In this document: piece by piece, positions 1 through 6,463 of the stretch
Numbering within the stretch: position 1 is the stretch's first letter
Layout: the number at the start of each line of letters is the position of its first letter
The notes under the pieces: generated by a model
Seen by the model: only the letters and a program-made list of their open reading frames with translations
Databases searched by the model: none
Told to the model about the DNA's origin: nothing
Translations under genes and position numbers: made by a program
Assembly: GCA_900548515.1 (NCBI GenBank)
Contig: URKU01000080.1
Coordinates: 1 to 8,762 of the forward strand
DNA from: an uncultured Collinsella sp.
Lineage (GTDB): Bacteria > Actinomycetota > Coriobacteriia > Coriobacteriales > Coriobacteriaceae
Direction of reading: 5' to 3'
Length of the DNA stretch: 8,762 nucleotides

Positions 1-504
1 CAAAGATATGGCACCGTGGGGACACATGTATGTCAATCCTGGTCTAACAGAGCCATATCTTTTGTCCCCTGGATAGGCTGTTCTGAGGACATAGCCCTTT
101 TTCGTTACGCCGAGGATAACGACATAGTCTTGATCGATTCCGGATGCGACAACTTGAACTTTGTCTTCGCGGCCCCTTTGCCTTTGAAGGTAAACGTTGG
201 CGGGCACCCTGCCCTCCACTGTTGCTTTTAGGACCGGAAGCCTCACAACCCTGTTGAGATCAAGATTGACCAATGGGTTGAATTGCTCTCTGCTCTTCCC
301 GTGCTTTGAGACGAGATGTAGCCATGTCGACTCGTATTGCATGTTTGTCACGGGGGACCCATCCCATGCGACAAGGTCCAGCAGATTGTCGTCATAGTAT
401 TCTCTTGAGAGATGTGACGCGCGCAGCATATCGCACGTAAGGCCTTGGTAGCAGGGCCCAAGGTCGAGATGCCCGTCGCGGTCGAGTGAGTATCCTGTTC
501 GCAT
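1..504 (-). CDS. Partial protein of unknown function, runs off the left edge
   Basis: An open frame of 168 codons begins at an ATG (504-502) and reaches the window edge without a stop, so the C-terminus is missing. The start overlaps the DUF3800 stop codon by one base (TGATG), the usual sign of translational coupling, which is why this start was chosen. The N-terminal half is acidic and Tyr/Leu-rich and has no signal peptide or membrane segment. Near residues 128-150 is a strand-rich stretch, DYVVILGV followed by GYVLRTAYPGDKRY. The RTAYP-type motif recalls the ends of small barnase/EndoU/RelE-like nuclease domains found in phage and toxin proteins, but this is a resemblance from memory only. 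The codons are less GC-rich than in the core genes. The frame is well supported; the function is not known. Confidence 0.72.
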   Translation of the reverse strand, partial: MRTGYSLDRDGHLDLGPCYQGLTCDMLRASHLSREYYDDNLLDLVAWDGSPVTNMQYESTWLHLVSKHGKSREQFNPLVNLDLNRVVRLPVLKATVEGRVPANVYLQRQRGREDKVQVVASGIDQDYVVILGVTKKGYVLRTAYPGDKRYGSVRPGLTYMCPHGAISL

Positions 505-1343
505 CACATATTCCTTCGTCCACGAAAGTGGAACACGTTGAATTTCTGCTCGGAAGGCCATGTCTCATAGCTCGCAAGGGTACTTGTATTTAAATTTCGA
601 CAGATGTCTCGGCATATTTGCAATTTTGCGGCACTTGACCCTTCGAGCTGCAGGTGTCCATTCCTTGAGGCGGCAAGGGCTCCGATGAATAAGTCTGCGA
701 GCTGTATGAGGTCGTTCTCATGTGACTCGACTTCTTCGACAAATTTTACCGAGTTGCCAAATTGGAATGTGTCGATCAGGCACCTCCTCAATGTGTCCAC
801 TCGGTCACGTTCGTCAATGCGGCGATCGATAAATAGGCGGTATGAGTCTCTCCTGTCAAGCCAGTTGTTAAATACCTGGTAGTAGACCTTCTGAAACATT
901 TCCTCAGTATCATCGAAGTTTGTCTCGCGCCTACTGACAACGACTGCGCGGAATCTCAGCTCGGGGTTTGAGAAGAACAGGTCAACCAAAGCCTGAAAGA
1001 AGGAGAGTCTGGACGGGCACACCGTTTTCCACCCAAATTCTCCCTGCACGTTGTAATAGGCCCTGAGTCGGTCAACCGTCCTTACAATCTCTCTCTTTTG
1101 GTCCAGGGGGCACATGATGCCTCCTATGGCCATAAAATCGTCTGCTAGAGAAGATGTGACGCAGCTTTCGTCACAATAAACGTTGTAGGTCGTGCGCTCC
1201 TCGTTTTTATGTGCGGCATCACTTCCTGCTTCGCAGTTCGCCCGGCCATCATTCGTGTTTAGCGGTCTCATGTGATCGCGCCCTTCTTCGGATTGCCAAA
1301 TTTGTATCAGATATCGCGGTGCTAACGATTTGATTCGCGGCAC
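504..1343 (-). CDS. DUF3800 domain protein (predicted RNase H-like nuclease)
   Basis: The product resembles DUF3800 proteins, which are predicted to have an RNase H-like fold and often occur in phages and defence-rich islands; their biochemical role is largely unknown. The domain opens with YNVYCDES (Asp58, Glu59, Ser60 counted from the GTG at 1343). A central RLFIDRR carries Asp173, and a C-terminal DLIQLADLFIGAL carries Asp217. These acidic residues are the likely metal ligands. Total length is 279 residues. The GTG start lies only 5 nt after the upstream stop but has a weak ribosome site. An ATG at 1271 (residue 25) would also leave the domain intact and may be the true start. The gene sits in a four-gene leftward operon and overlaps the next gene by one base. 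It is less GC-rich than the right-hand genes, suggesting transfer. Confidence 0.82.
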   Translation of the reverse strand: MPRIKSLAPRYLIQIWQSEEGRDHMRPLNTNDGRANCEAGSDAAHKNEERTTYNVYCDESCVTSSLADDFMAIGGIMCPLDQKREIVRTVDRLRAYYNVQGEFGWKTVCPSRLSFFQALVDLFFSNPELRFRAVVVSRRETNFDDTEEMFQKVYYQVFNNWLDRRDSYRLFIDRRIDERDRVDTLRRCLIDTFQFGNSVKFVEEVESHENDLIQLADLFIGALAASRNGHLQLEGSSAAKLQICRDICRNLNTSTLASYETWPSEQKFNVFHFRGRRNM

Positions 1344-1348
1344 CGCAC

Positions 1349-1888
1349 CTAGGCGCCGAAGAGCTTCGCGAGCACACCGAGGGCCACCAACGCCTTGGGT
1401 ACGAGATCCACGCTCTTCGTTGCAAGGTCGATGACCCTTGCAGCGTGTTCGGCGAACCCTGCCCTGTTCTTCGCCTCGGCTGCCATGCGTGCCCGCGACA
1501 GCGCCAGCTCGAGTGCCTCTTTCGTCTCGTTGTCGAGAACGGGGTCGTTGCCGATTTCGGTCACCGCCTGGCCTACCTCTACCGAAACGTCCGCCGTCGC
1601 AGTGGCCTCTGAGACGCTGCTGGAGCTAACCGTCGTGCCGTTTCCGCTGTTCGTGAGCGTGGCCATGTTTGCCACGAGCCATCCCTTTGCGCGCTTTACG
1701 CCATCCAGAGTCTTGTCTCTGGGAATTGTTAGCGATCCGGTGCACCTGAGCGGGAAGGAAAACCCTTCCATCTGCAGCATGAGGTCGTCTATGTGTTCCT
1801 GGGTGCTCTCACCATAATCTCCCGCAGTGATGCAGTCGCACTCGTAGATGAGATCCTCCACGTGCGTCTCCGCTAATGATTGAGACAT
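1349..1888 (-). CDS. Hypothetical protein with Ser/Thr-rich linker and C-terminal helices
   Basis: No family is recognised. The 179-residue product has three visible parts. The first is an acidic N-terminus (about 1-70) containing two Cys in ECDC and a strand-like segment FSFPLRCTGSLTIP. The second is a low-complexity Ser/Thr/Val/Ala linker (about 75-110). The third is a helical C-terminus (about 118-179), rich in Ala and Lys/Arg, ending in a hydrophobic tail near VALGVLAKLFGA that could pack as an amphipathic helix or touch a membrane. There is no signal peptide. The ATG at 1888 is preceded by a strong AAGGAG ribosome site, so the start is fairly certain. It lies 40 nt after the XRE gene and 5 nt before DUF3800, so co-transcription with both is likely. 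The last helices resemble the tails of some abortive-infection proteins, but that is too weak to name a function. Confidence 0.7.
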   Translation of the reverse strand: MSQSLAETHVEDLIYECDCITAGDYGESTQEHIDDLMLQMEGFSFPLRCTGSLTIPRDKTLDGVKRAKGWLVANMATLTNSGNGTTVSSSSVSEATATADVSVEVGQAVTEIGNDPVLDNETKEALELALSRARMAAEAKNRAGFAEHAARVIDLATKSVDLVPKALVALGVLAKLFGA

Positions 1889-1928
1889 GGTTATTACTCC
1901 TTCCCATATATGAATTGAATATCGCGGT

Positions 1929-2312
1929 CTACGCGGACCTTACTTGATCCGCTTCCTGCCCTTCGCCTTCAGGCGCTGCAGCCTGATTTCGGGACAGCTC
2001 GGCCTGGTCGCGTGCCGTCTCCAGGATCTTCGAGCGCCTCTTCTCGGTGCTCCGTCGGTAGCAGATGATCAGCTCACCCTCCGCGCCCGCCGGCGCCGTC
2101 GGCTTGTCCTCGGGATGCTCCTCGTACCAGCCGAGCAGGTCGTTGGGGTCGGTGTTGAATACTTCGCAGAGCGCACCTACGAGCTCTGCATTCGGATAGC
2201 TCTCCTCGCGCTCCCAAGACTGAATAGTTCGGAATGACTTGCCGACATTTTGTGCAAGCTCCTTTTGGTTTAGTCCCAGGGCCTCTCGGCGCTCTCTTAG
2301 ACGAAGGTTCAT
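1929..2312 (-). CDS. XRE-family transcriptional repressor
   Basis: This is a DNA-binding regulator with an N-terminal helix-turn-helix (about residues 3-60): LRERREALGLNQKELAQNVG is helices 1-2 and SFRTIQSWEREESYP the recognition helix, closing with DPNDLLGW. The C-terminal half (about 75-127) contains a short helix-rich segment (ELIICYRRSTEKRRSKILETA) like the small dimerisation tails of phage and island repressors. There is no S24 peptidase domain, so it is not a LexA-type self-cleaving repressor. The ATG at 2312 has an AAAGGAG ribosome site 7 nt upstream. It heads a leftward operon and is divergent from a second XRE gene, so it probably regulates both through the 142-bp gap. The NDL-x-GW motif is shared with that neighbour, suggesting common ancestry. 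Confidence 0.88.
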   Translation of the reverse strand: MNLRLRERREALGLNQKELAQNVGKSFRTIQSWEREESYPNAELVGALCEVFNTDPNDLLGWYEEHPEDKPTAPAGAEGELIICYRRSTEKRRSKILETARDQAELSRNQAAAPEGEGQEADQVRSA

Positions 2313-2454
2313 CCTCGCTCCTTTCTTTACGTTAAGTGAATAGTAAACAAAAAATGTCTTTACGCAAAAAAATGTTGCTTATTCGATTGATAGGGTCATA
2401 AGACTGTTCGTCATTTAATTCAACAGACAGAAAAACGTCTCTAAGGAGAAACGA
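2313..2454. promoter_or_regulatory. Divergent promoter/operator region between two XRE genes
   Basis: This AT-rich gap separates two divergent regulators. For the leftward gene, TTGCGT (complement of 2362-2367) and TACTAT are spaced 16 bp apart as a plausible -35/-10. For the rightward gene, TTGCTT (2375-2380) with TCATAA (2396-2401) is only a weak candidate. Possible operators are two TCTTTACG direct repeats at 2324-2331 and 2357-2364 (33 bp apart, about three helical turns), two CAAAAAA-type repeats ending ATGT from 2348 and 2365, and an inverted repeat CTGTT (2404-2408) / AACAG (2422-2426). The role is inferred from position and from these repeats. Confidence 0.55.
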
Positions 2455-2679
2455 ATGGATTTCAGTAAGGAGCTGGCGGGGAATATCCGCGCCGTACGCG
2501 CCCGAGCTGTCCTTTCTCAGGCTGAGGTCGCTTCCAAGCTCGGAGTGAACGTCAGCATTTTCGCGAAGTACGAGAGCGGCGATTACATTCCTGGAGCCGA
2601 CAAACTCTTGGCTATCTCGCAGGTTCTTGGTTGTCCGCCCAACGACCTGATGGGCTGGAACACGGATGAAACCGCATAG
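2455..2679 (+). CDS. Small XRE-family (Cro-like) regulator
   Basis: A 74-residue protein that is almost entirely one helix-turn-helix domain. Helices 1-2 lie around NIRAVRARAVLSQAEVASKLG, recognition helix 3 around NVSIFAKYESGDYIPG, and the domain ends with PPNDLMGWNTDETA. It has no effector or dimerisation domain, which fits a Cro-like partner of the longer repressor on the other strand. The ATG is preceded by AAGGAGA with good spacing. Both XRE proteins end their domain in NDL-x-GW, so they may bind related operators. A short ORF follows 16 nt downstream (from 2696) in what looks like the same transcript. Function in a lysogeny-style or island-control switch is inferred. Confidence 0.85.
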   Translation: MDFSKELAGNIRAVRARAVLSQAEVASKLGVNVSIFAKYESGDYIPGADKLLAISQVLGCPPNDLMGWNTDETA

Positions 2680-2695
2680 GAATGGAGGAAGAGGG

Positions 2696-2989
2696 ATGAC
2701 CGGGAGGAGCTACGAGCTGCCCGACGACATCACGACCCTGGGCGGCATGGTGATCTTTGAGTTAATAAATTGGGATATTCGGGGTGCACGCCCGCGTGGC
2801 TTTCATATCCCCAAATTATCCCAAGTGCGTGTGCTAACCCGTTTTTACGCGCTTGTGCCGTTATTGCCGTTCTTAAACCCGCAGATAAGCAGTGTGTTCG
2901 TTTTTGTCGTTCTTTCAAGTCAGTACTGTAACATCTGGAACCCAAATCCTCGTCTAACTGTTACAGATCGAGACGAACGGTTTCCATAG
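2696..2989 (+). pseudogene. Probable truncated gene behind the Cro-like regulator
   Basis: An ORF of 97 codons begins at ATG 2696 with a good GGAGG ribosome site (2684-2688), 16 nt after the XRE gene. An in-frame TTG at 2666 would overlap that gene and is less likely. The first 22 or so residues (MTGRSYELPDDITTLGGMVI) look like a normal, GC-rich protein start. From about 2763 the sequence turns AT-rich and repeat-filled, and the translation becomes irregular (Phe/Val/Leu runs, then NPNPRLTVTDRDERFP). The simplest reading is a real gene whose 3' part was lost at an integration or deletion boundary, with the frame staying open by chance to 2989. No family is recognised. It could still be a genuine small protein. 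Confidence 0.35.
2767..2817. repeat. Inverted GGGATAT/ATATCCC repeat, possible island boundary
   Basis: GGGATAT at 2772-2778 is matched by ATATCCC at 2805-2811. With a one-base slip the arms extend to AAATTGGGATAT and ATATCCCCAAATT. A further TATCCC follows at 2818-2823, giving three copies of the same hexamer in about 50 bp. The central part holds a small CACG-CCCG-CGTG hairpin (2787-2798). The cluster begins where the coding-like sequence of the preceding gene stops, which fits recombinase binding sites at an attachment site, but also fits a regulator's operators. Confidence 0.45.
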
Positions 2990-2993
2990 TTGT

Positions 2994-3039
2994 CGGCAGA
3001 CGAGGTTGTCGACGTTACCGGGTCTCACCTCGTCTGCCG
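2994..3039. repeat. Perfect 13-bp hairpin in the leader of the oxidoreductase operon
   Basis: CGGCAGACGAGGT (2994-3006) and ACCTCGTCTGCCG (3027-3039) are perfect reverse complements with a 20-base loop containing GTCGAC. No T-run follows on either strand, so it is not a typical intrinsic terminator. CCTCGTCT also occurs at 2948-2955 and could pair with 2998-3005 instead of the distal arm, giving two exclusive folds. It lies about 105 nt before the operon's first codon. It may be a leader RNA switch, a factor-dependent terminator or a DNA-binding site. The rest of 2990-3143 holds no gene and no clear promoter. Confidence 0.55.
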
Positions 3040-3111
3040 TTGGCGGGTGTTGCGGGGCTGTTCGCCGCATTGCCGCCGCGCTGGGGGCGTGCAGACCGTA
3101 GGATAGTCTTA

Positions 3112-3126
3112 TTGACAGCCTGTCAA
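3112..3126. promoter_or_regulatory. Palindromic operator TTGACAG-C-CTGTCAA
   Basis: A perfect 7-bp inverted repeat around a single central base, 17 bp before the GTG start and just upstream of the GGGAGG ribosome site (3134-3139). This size and symmetry are typical of a dimeric repressor site, and its position would block transcription or the start of elongation. The left half reads TTGACA but is too near the start codon to act as a -35 box for this gene. The regulator is not in the window. Confidence 0.5.
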
Positions 3127-3143
3127 CTTGTCTGGGAGGCACC

Positions 3144-4598
3144 GTGGCAGAAACATTTGATATCGCAATTGTGGGCGCGGGCATTACCGGGTGCGCCATC
3201 GCGAGGCAGCTCGCGCGCTATGACCTGTCCATTTGCGTGGTCGAGACGGCTAACGATATTGCGCTGGGCGCGTCGAAGGCCAACGGCGGCCTGGTGCACG
3301 CTGGCTACGATCCGGCGCCGGGCACCGTAAAGGCGCAGGTCAACGCCCGTGGCTGCGAGTTGTACGGTACGTGGGCGCAGGAGCTGGGCTTTCTGTTCCG
3401 CCGCACCGGGTCGATGGTGTTGGGCTTTAACGACGAGGACCGCGCGCATCTTGAGCAGCTGCGGTGCAATGGCCTGGCCAACGGTGTGCCCGAGCTGTCG
3501 ATTATCGGCCCCGAGCGCATCCACGAATTAGAGCCGCGCGCCAGTGCCGATGCGGCGCGCGCGTTGTGGTGCCCTTCGACCGGTTTTGTCGATCCGTTTG
3601 AGGTTGCCATCGCCGCGCTGGAGAACGCCGTGGCCAACGGGGTGACGTTTATGCGCTCCGCACCCGTGGAGGCGATTGAAGTTGCGGGCTCGGGCGACGA
3701 CGCGCGCTTTACGCTGGCGACGCCCGCCGGAGACGTGCGCTGTCGCTATCTGATCAACGCCGCGGGCAACGGCGCCGCCGACATCTCGCATATGGCGGGC
3801 GCCGAGGAGTTTCAGATGGTCTGGCGTCAGGGCAACATCGTTGTGCTGGACAAGGAACCGCGTGCGCTCATGCCGCTCTACCCGGTGCCGACGCCGGTAT
3901 CGAAGGGCGTTATCGTGACGGGGACCGTGCACGGGAACACCGTGATCACCGCGACCGCCGCCGTGCGCGAGCCGGGCGACACGCAGACCTATGCAAGCGA
4001 TGTGAACGCGCTCCTGACGGGAGCGCGCAAGCTGGTGCCCGATCTGGACACGCGCCGCGTGGTGCGCGCGTTTGCCGGCGGGCGTCCGGTCATTCAGGGT
4101 ACGAACGACTTCTTTATTGGGCAGTCGGCTGTGGTGCCGGGGCTGTTCCAGGCGGCAGGCATTCAGTCGCCGGGTGTGGCGAGCGCGCCGGCCATCGCCG
4201 AGCGCATAGAGCAGGTGCTGTGCGACGCCGGCGTGGCCCTGCGCGAACGAGACGATTGGGGCCCGATTCGCCGTGCGCCGGACGAGTTCGACCGCGCGCC
4301 GCTTGCGCGCAAGGAGAAGCTCATTGAGTCCGACCCCGCGTGGGGGCAGATTGTCTGCCGCTGCGAGACGGTGCCCGAGGCCGAGATCGTGGCCGCGATC
4401 CGACGCCGCCCGGGCGCGGTTTCGGTCGAGGGCGTCAAGCGCCGCTGCCGTGCCGGCATGGGTCGGTGCCAGAGCGGCTTTTGCCAGAGCCGCGTGGTGG
4501 CAATCCTGGCGCGCGAACTGGGCTGCGACCCCAGCGAGGTGCTGTTGGAGGATGCCGGATCTTGGCTGGTTGAGGGACCGCTGAAGGGGGTGCGCTAG
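3144..4598 (+). CDS. GlpA/LhgO-like FAD oxidoreductase with BFD-type [2Fe-2S] domain
   Basis: A 484-residue flavoprotein of the DAO superfamily. The Rossmann motif GAGITG is at residues 11-16 and the ribose-binding Glu is Glu34 (VVET). The stretch SKANGGLVHAGYDP (44-57) is typical of the GlpA-like/LhgO-like group, which oxidises 2-hydroxy acids or glycerol 3-phosphate. The C-terminus carries a BFD-like domain with Cys405-x-Cys407 and Cys442-x4-Cys447, placed to bind a 2Fe-2S cluster. The start is GTG with GGGAGG four bases upstream. It is the first gene of a tight three-gene operon; one base separates it from the next. By analogy with bacterial clusters that pair this set with glycerol kinase, glycerol 3-phosphate to dihydroxyacetone phosphate is the best guess, but no glpK or glpF is visible here and a hydroxyglutarate-like substrate is possible. 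No signal peptide; cytoplasmic. Confidence 0.92.
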   Translation: MAETFDIAIVGAGITGCAIARQLARYDLSICVVETANDIALGASKANGGLVHAGYDPAPGTVKAQVNARGCELYGTWAQELGFLFRRTGSMVLGFNDEDRAHLEQLRCNGLANGVPELSIIGPERIHELEPRASADAARALWCPSTGFVDPFEVAIAALENAVANGVTFMRSAPVEAIEVAGSGDDARFTLATPAGDVRCRYLINAAGNGAADISHMAGAEEFQMVWRQGNIVVLDKEPRALMPLYPVPTPVSKGVIVTGTVHGNTVITATAAVREPGDTQTYASDVNALLTGARKLVPDLDTRRVVRAFAGGRPVIQGTNDFFIGQSAVVPGLFQAAGIQSPGVASAPAIAERIEQVLCDAGVALRERDDWGPIRRAPDEFDRAPLARKEKLIESDPAWGQIVCRCETVPEAEIVAAIRRRPGAVSVEGVKRRCRAGMGRCQSGFCQSRVVAILARELGCDPSEVLLEDAGSWLVEGPLKGVR

Positions 4599-4599
4599 G

Positions 4600-6000
4600 A
4601 TGGCAGCGTTTGATATGCACGACGAACGCGCAGAGGCCGGAACCGCAGCGTCGGTGGCAACGCAGGCCTTCGACGTGGTCGTTATCGGAGGCGGCCCCGC
4701 CGGCATGGCGGCCGCGCTTGCCGCGCACAAGGCCGGCGCGCACGTGGCCATCGTGGAACGCGAGCAGCATCTGGGCGGTATCCTGCGCCAGTGCATCCAC
4801 CCCGGTTTTGGCCTTTCGCACTTTAAGCAGGAACTCACCGGCCCCGAGTACGCGCAGCGCTTTATCGACCAGGTGCGCGCGACCGACATCGTGCTGTTCT
4901 TGGACAGCATGGTACTTGGAATCGATTCGGGCGAGGGCGAGGGCGCGGGCGCGTCGAGCGTGGACGAGGGTGCGGGAGATGCCGCAGTCCATACCGTCAC
5001 GCTCATGAGCCGTGCCGGTATGCTGCAGCTCACTGGGCGTGCGGTCGTCCTTGCTATGGGATGCCGCGAGCGCACCCGCAGCGAGATCAAGATTCCCGGT
5101 AGCCGCCCCGCCGGCGTGTTTACGGCGGGTCTGGCGCAGCGATACATCAATATCGAAAACCTCAAGCCCGGCTCGCGTGCCGTCATCTTGGGCTCGGGTG
5201 ACATCGGGCTGATCATGGCGCGCCGCTGCACGCTCGAGGGGATTTCCGTCGAGGGCGTGTACGAGCTCATGCCGTACGCCAACGGCCTGCGCCGCAATGT
5301 TAAGAACTGCCTGGACGACTTTGGCATTCCGCTGCACCTGTCCACCACCGTCACGCGCGTGATCGGGCACGACCGCGTGGAGGCCGTCGAGGTGAGCCAA
5401 GTCGACGAGCGCCTGGCGCCCATTGCCAGGACGGAGCGCATCGTTCCGTGCGACACGCTGCTGCTTTCGGTGGGATTGATTCCCGAGAACGAGCTTTCGG
5501 TTGCCGCAGGCGTAGAGCTTGACCCGCGCACGCGCGGCGCCGTGGTGGACCAGAGCCTGCAGACAGGCGTGCCGGGCATCTTTGCCTGCGGAAACGTGCT
5601 GCACGTACACGACCTGGCCGACAACGTGACGACCGAGTCCGAGCGTGCCGGCGCGGCTGCGGCGGCATACGCGCTGGGGAGCGGCGCGAACGTCGGGCAC
5701 GGTACTGCGGACCCGAGCTGCCAGCTCACGGTCTCCCCCGCCGGCATTGCGGGCTACGCGCTGCCGGGACGCATTACGGCTGTGGCACTCACCAAACTCA
5801 ACTTCCGCGTGCGCCGACCGGTCGACGCCGCCCGCGTGCGCATTCTGGCAGGCGACGAAGAGCTGTTTGCAGGCAAGGTCCGCCCGTTTAAACCAAGTGT
5901 AATGGAGAGCTTCCCACTGCCGGCAAAGGCGATTCAGAGCGCACTCAACCTGCGTGTTAGCGAAATTGTTCTGTCCGTAGATCCCATTGAGGAGGCGTAA
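4600..6000 (+). CDS. FAD/NAD(P)-dependent oxidoreductase, second subunit of the operon
   Basis: A 466-residue two-dinucleotide-fold flavoprotein. The FAD motif GGGPAG is at residues 30-35 with Glu53 in VERE, and the NAD(P) motif GSGDIG is at 198-203. Near the C-terminus, GIFACGNVLHVHDLADNV is the usual FAD-closing motif. Cys65 (LRQCIHPGFG) and Cys155 (MGCRERTR) are candidates for redox or structural roles; there is no C-x-x-C active-site disulfide. The ATG at 4600 has AAGGGGG nine bases upstream and sits one base after the preceding stop. The first 22 residues before the fold are a polar extension. Residues 110-129 form an unusual Gly/Glu/Ala-rich acidic insert. It probably passes electrons between the GlpA-like subunit, NAD(P)H or another carrier, as expected for this conserved trio. 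Confidence 0.92.
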   Translation: MAAFDMHDERAEAGTAASVATQAFDVVVIGGGPAGMAAALAAHKAGAHVAIVEREQHLGGILRQCIHPGFGLSHFKQELTGPEYAQRFIDQVRATDIVLFLDSMVLGIDSGEGEGAGASSVDEGAGDAAVHTVTLMSRAGMLQLTGRAVVLAMGCRERTRSEIKIPGSRPAGVFTAGLAQRYINIENLKPGSRAVILGSGDIGLIMARRCTLEGISVEGVYELMPYANGLRRNVKNCLDDFGIPLHLSTTVTRVIGHDRVEAVEVSQVDERLAPIARTERIVPCDTLLLSVGLIPENELSVAAGVELDPRTRGAVVDQSLQTGVPGIFACGNVLHVHDLADNVTTESERAGAAAAAYALGSGANVGHGTADPSCQLTVSPAGIAGYALPGRITAVALTKLNFRVRRPVDAARVRILAGDEELFAGKVRPFKPSVMESFPLPAKAIQSALNLRVSEIVLSVDPIEEA

Positions 6001-6004
6001 GGCC

Positions 6005-6403
6005 ATGAGCACGAATGTGACCGAGACATTGCAGTTCAACTGCACCACCTGCCCATCCGAGTGCCACCTAACCGTAGAGGTAGAGCGTGACGCAGACGGC
6101 GCCGTGGTAGAGGTGCGCTCCGTAACCGGCAACAACTGCCCGCGCGGCGATACGTTCGCGCATCAGGAGCTCACCTGCCCCATGCGCGTGCTCACCACCA
6201 CCGTGGCCGTATCCGGCGGCGACGAGGTGCTGCTGCCCGTGCGCACGGCCGAAGCCATCCCGCTGGCGCTCCACGCCCAAGCCATGAACCTCATCCGAGG
6301 CCTAGTCCTCAACGCCCCCATCCGCATGGGCGACATCGTGCTGGAGAACTTCCTAGACACCAACATCAACCTAATCGCCAGCATGGACATCGACCCAGCC
6401 TAA
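6005..6403 (+). CDS. DUF1667 Cys-rich small protein, third subunit of the operon
   Basis: A 132-residue protein of the DUF1667 family, known from conserved Cys pairs and from its place behind the GlpA-like and FAD oxidoreductase genes. Visible Cys residues are Cys13, Cys16 and Cys20 (CTTCPSEC), Cys45 (NNCPRG) and Cys58 (TCPMRVLTTTV), suited to holding an iron-sulfur cluster or zinc; which of these has not been settled as far as known. The C-terminal half has the alternating hydrophobic pattern of a small mixed fold. ATG 6005 is chosen because GAGGAGG (5989-5995) lies nine bases upstream and the gap to the preceding stop is four bases. A TTG at 5987 would add six residues inside the preceding gene and lacks such a site. 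It is likely the small electron-transfer or assembly subunit. Confidence 0.88.
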   Translation: MSTNVTETLQFNCTTCPSECHLTVEVERDADGAVVEVRSVTGNNCPRGDTFAHQELTCPMRVLTTTVAVSGGDEVLLPVRTAEAIPLALHAQAMNLIRGLVLNAPIRMGDIVLENFLDTNINLIASMDIDPA

Positions 6404-6463
6404 GCAGCTAATTTAGGATGGGGCTCTTTTAGCTACCACGCCATCCACCCCACCCCTCCTCAA

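Noticed and set aside
16..231. A 71-codon plus-strand frame at the left edge
   Set aside because: The minus strand here carries a continuous frame coupled to DUF3800, which explains the region better.
1395..1817. A 140-codon plus-strand frame
   Set aside because: It is the antisense of the 179-residue hypothetical gene, which has a strong ribosome site and operon spacing; this frame has neither.
3112..3117. TTGACA as a -35 box
   Set aside because: It is only 26 bp before the start codon, leaves no room for a -10 and transcription start, and is explained by the palindrome it belongs to.
3528..5747. A 739-codon open frame on the minus strand
   Set aside because: It is antisense to the two GC-rich oxidoreductase genes, crosses their boundary, and its translation is low-complexity Arg/Ala/Ser with no domain. 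This is the usual shadow of high third-position GC.
4435..6135. A 566-codon open frame on the minus strand
   Set aside because: Also antisense to clearly recognised flavoprotein and DUF1667 genes, with no recognisable motif or ribosome site.
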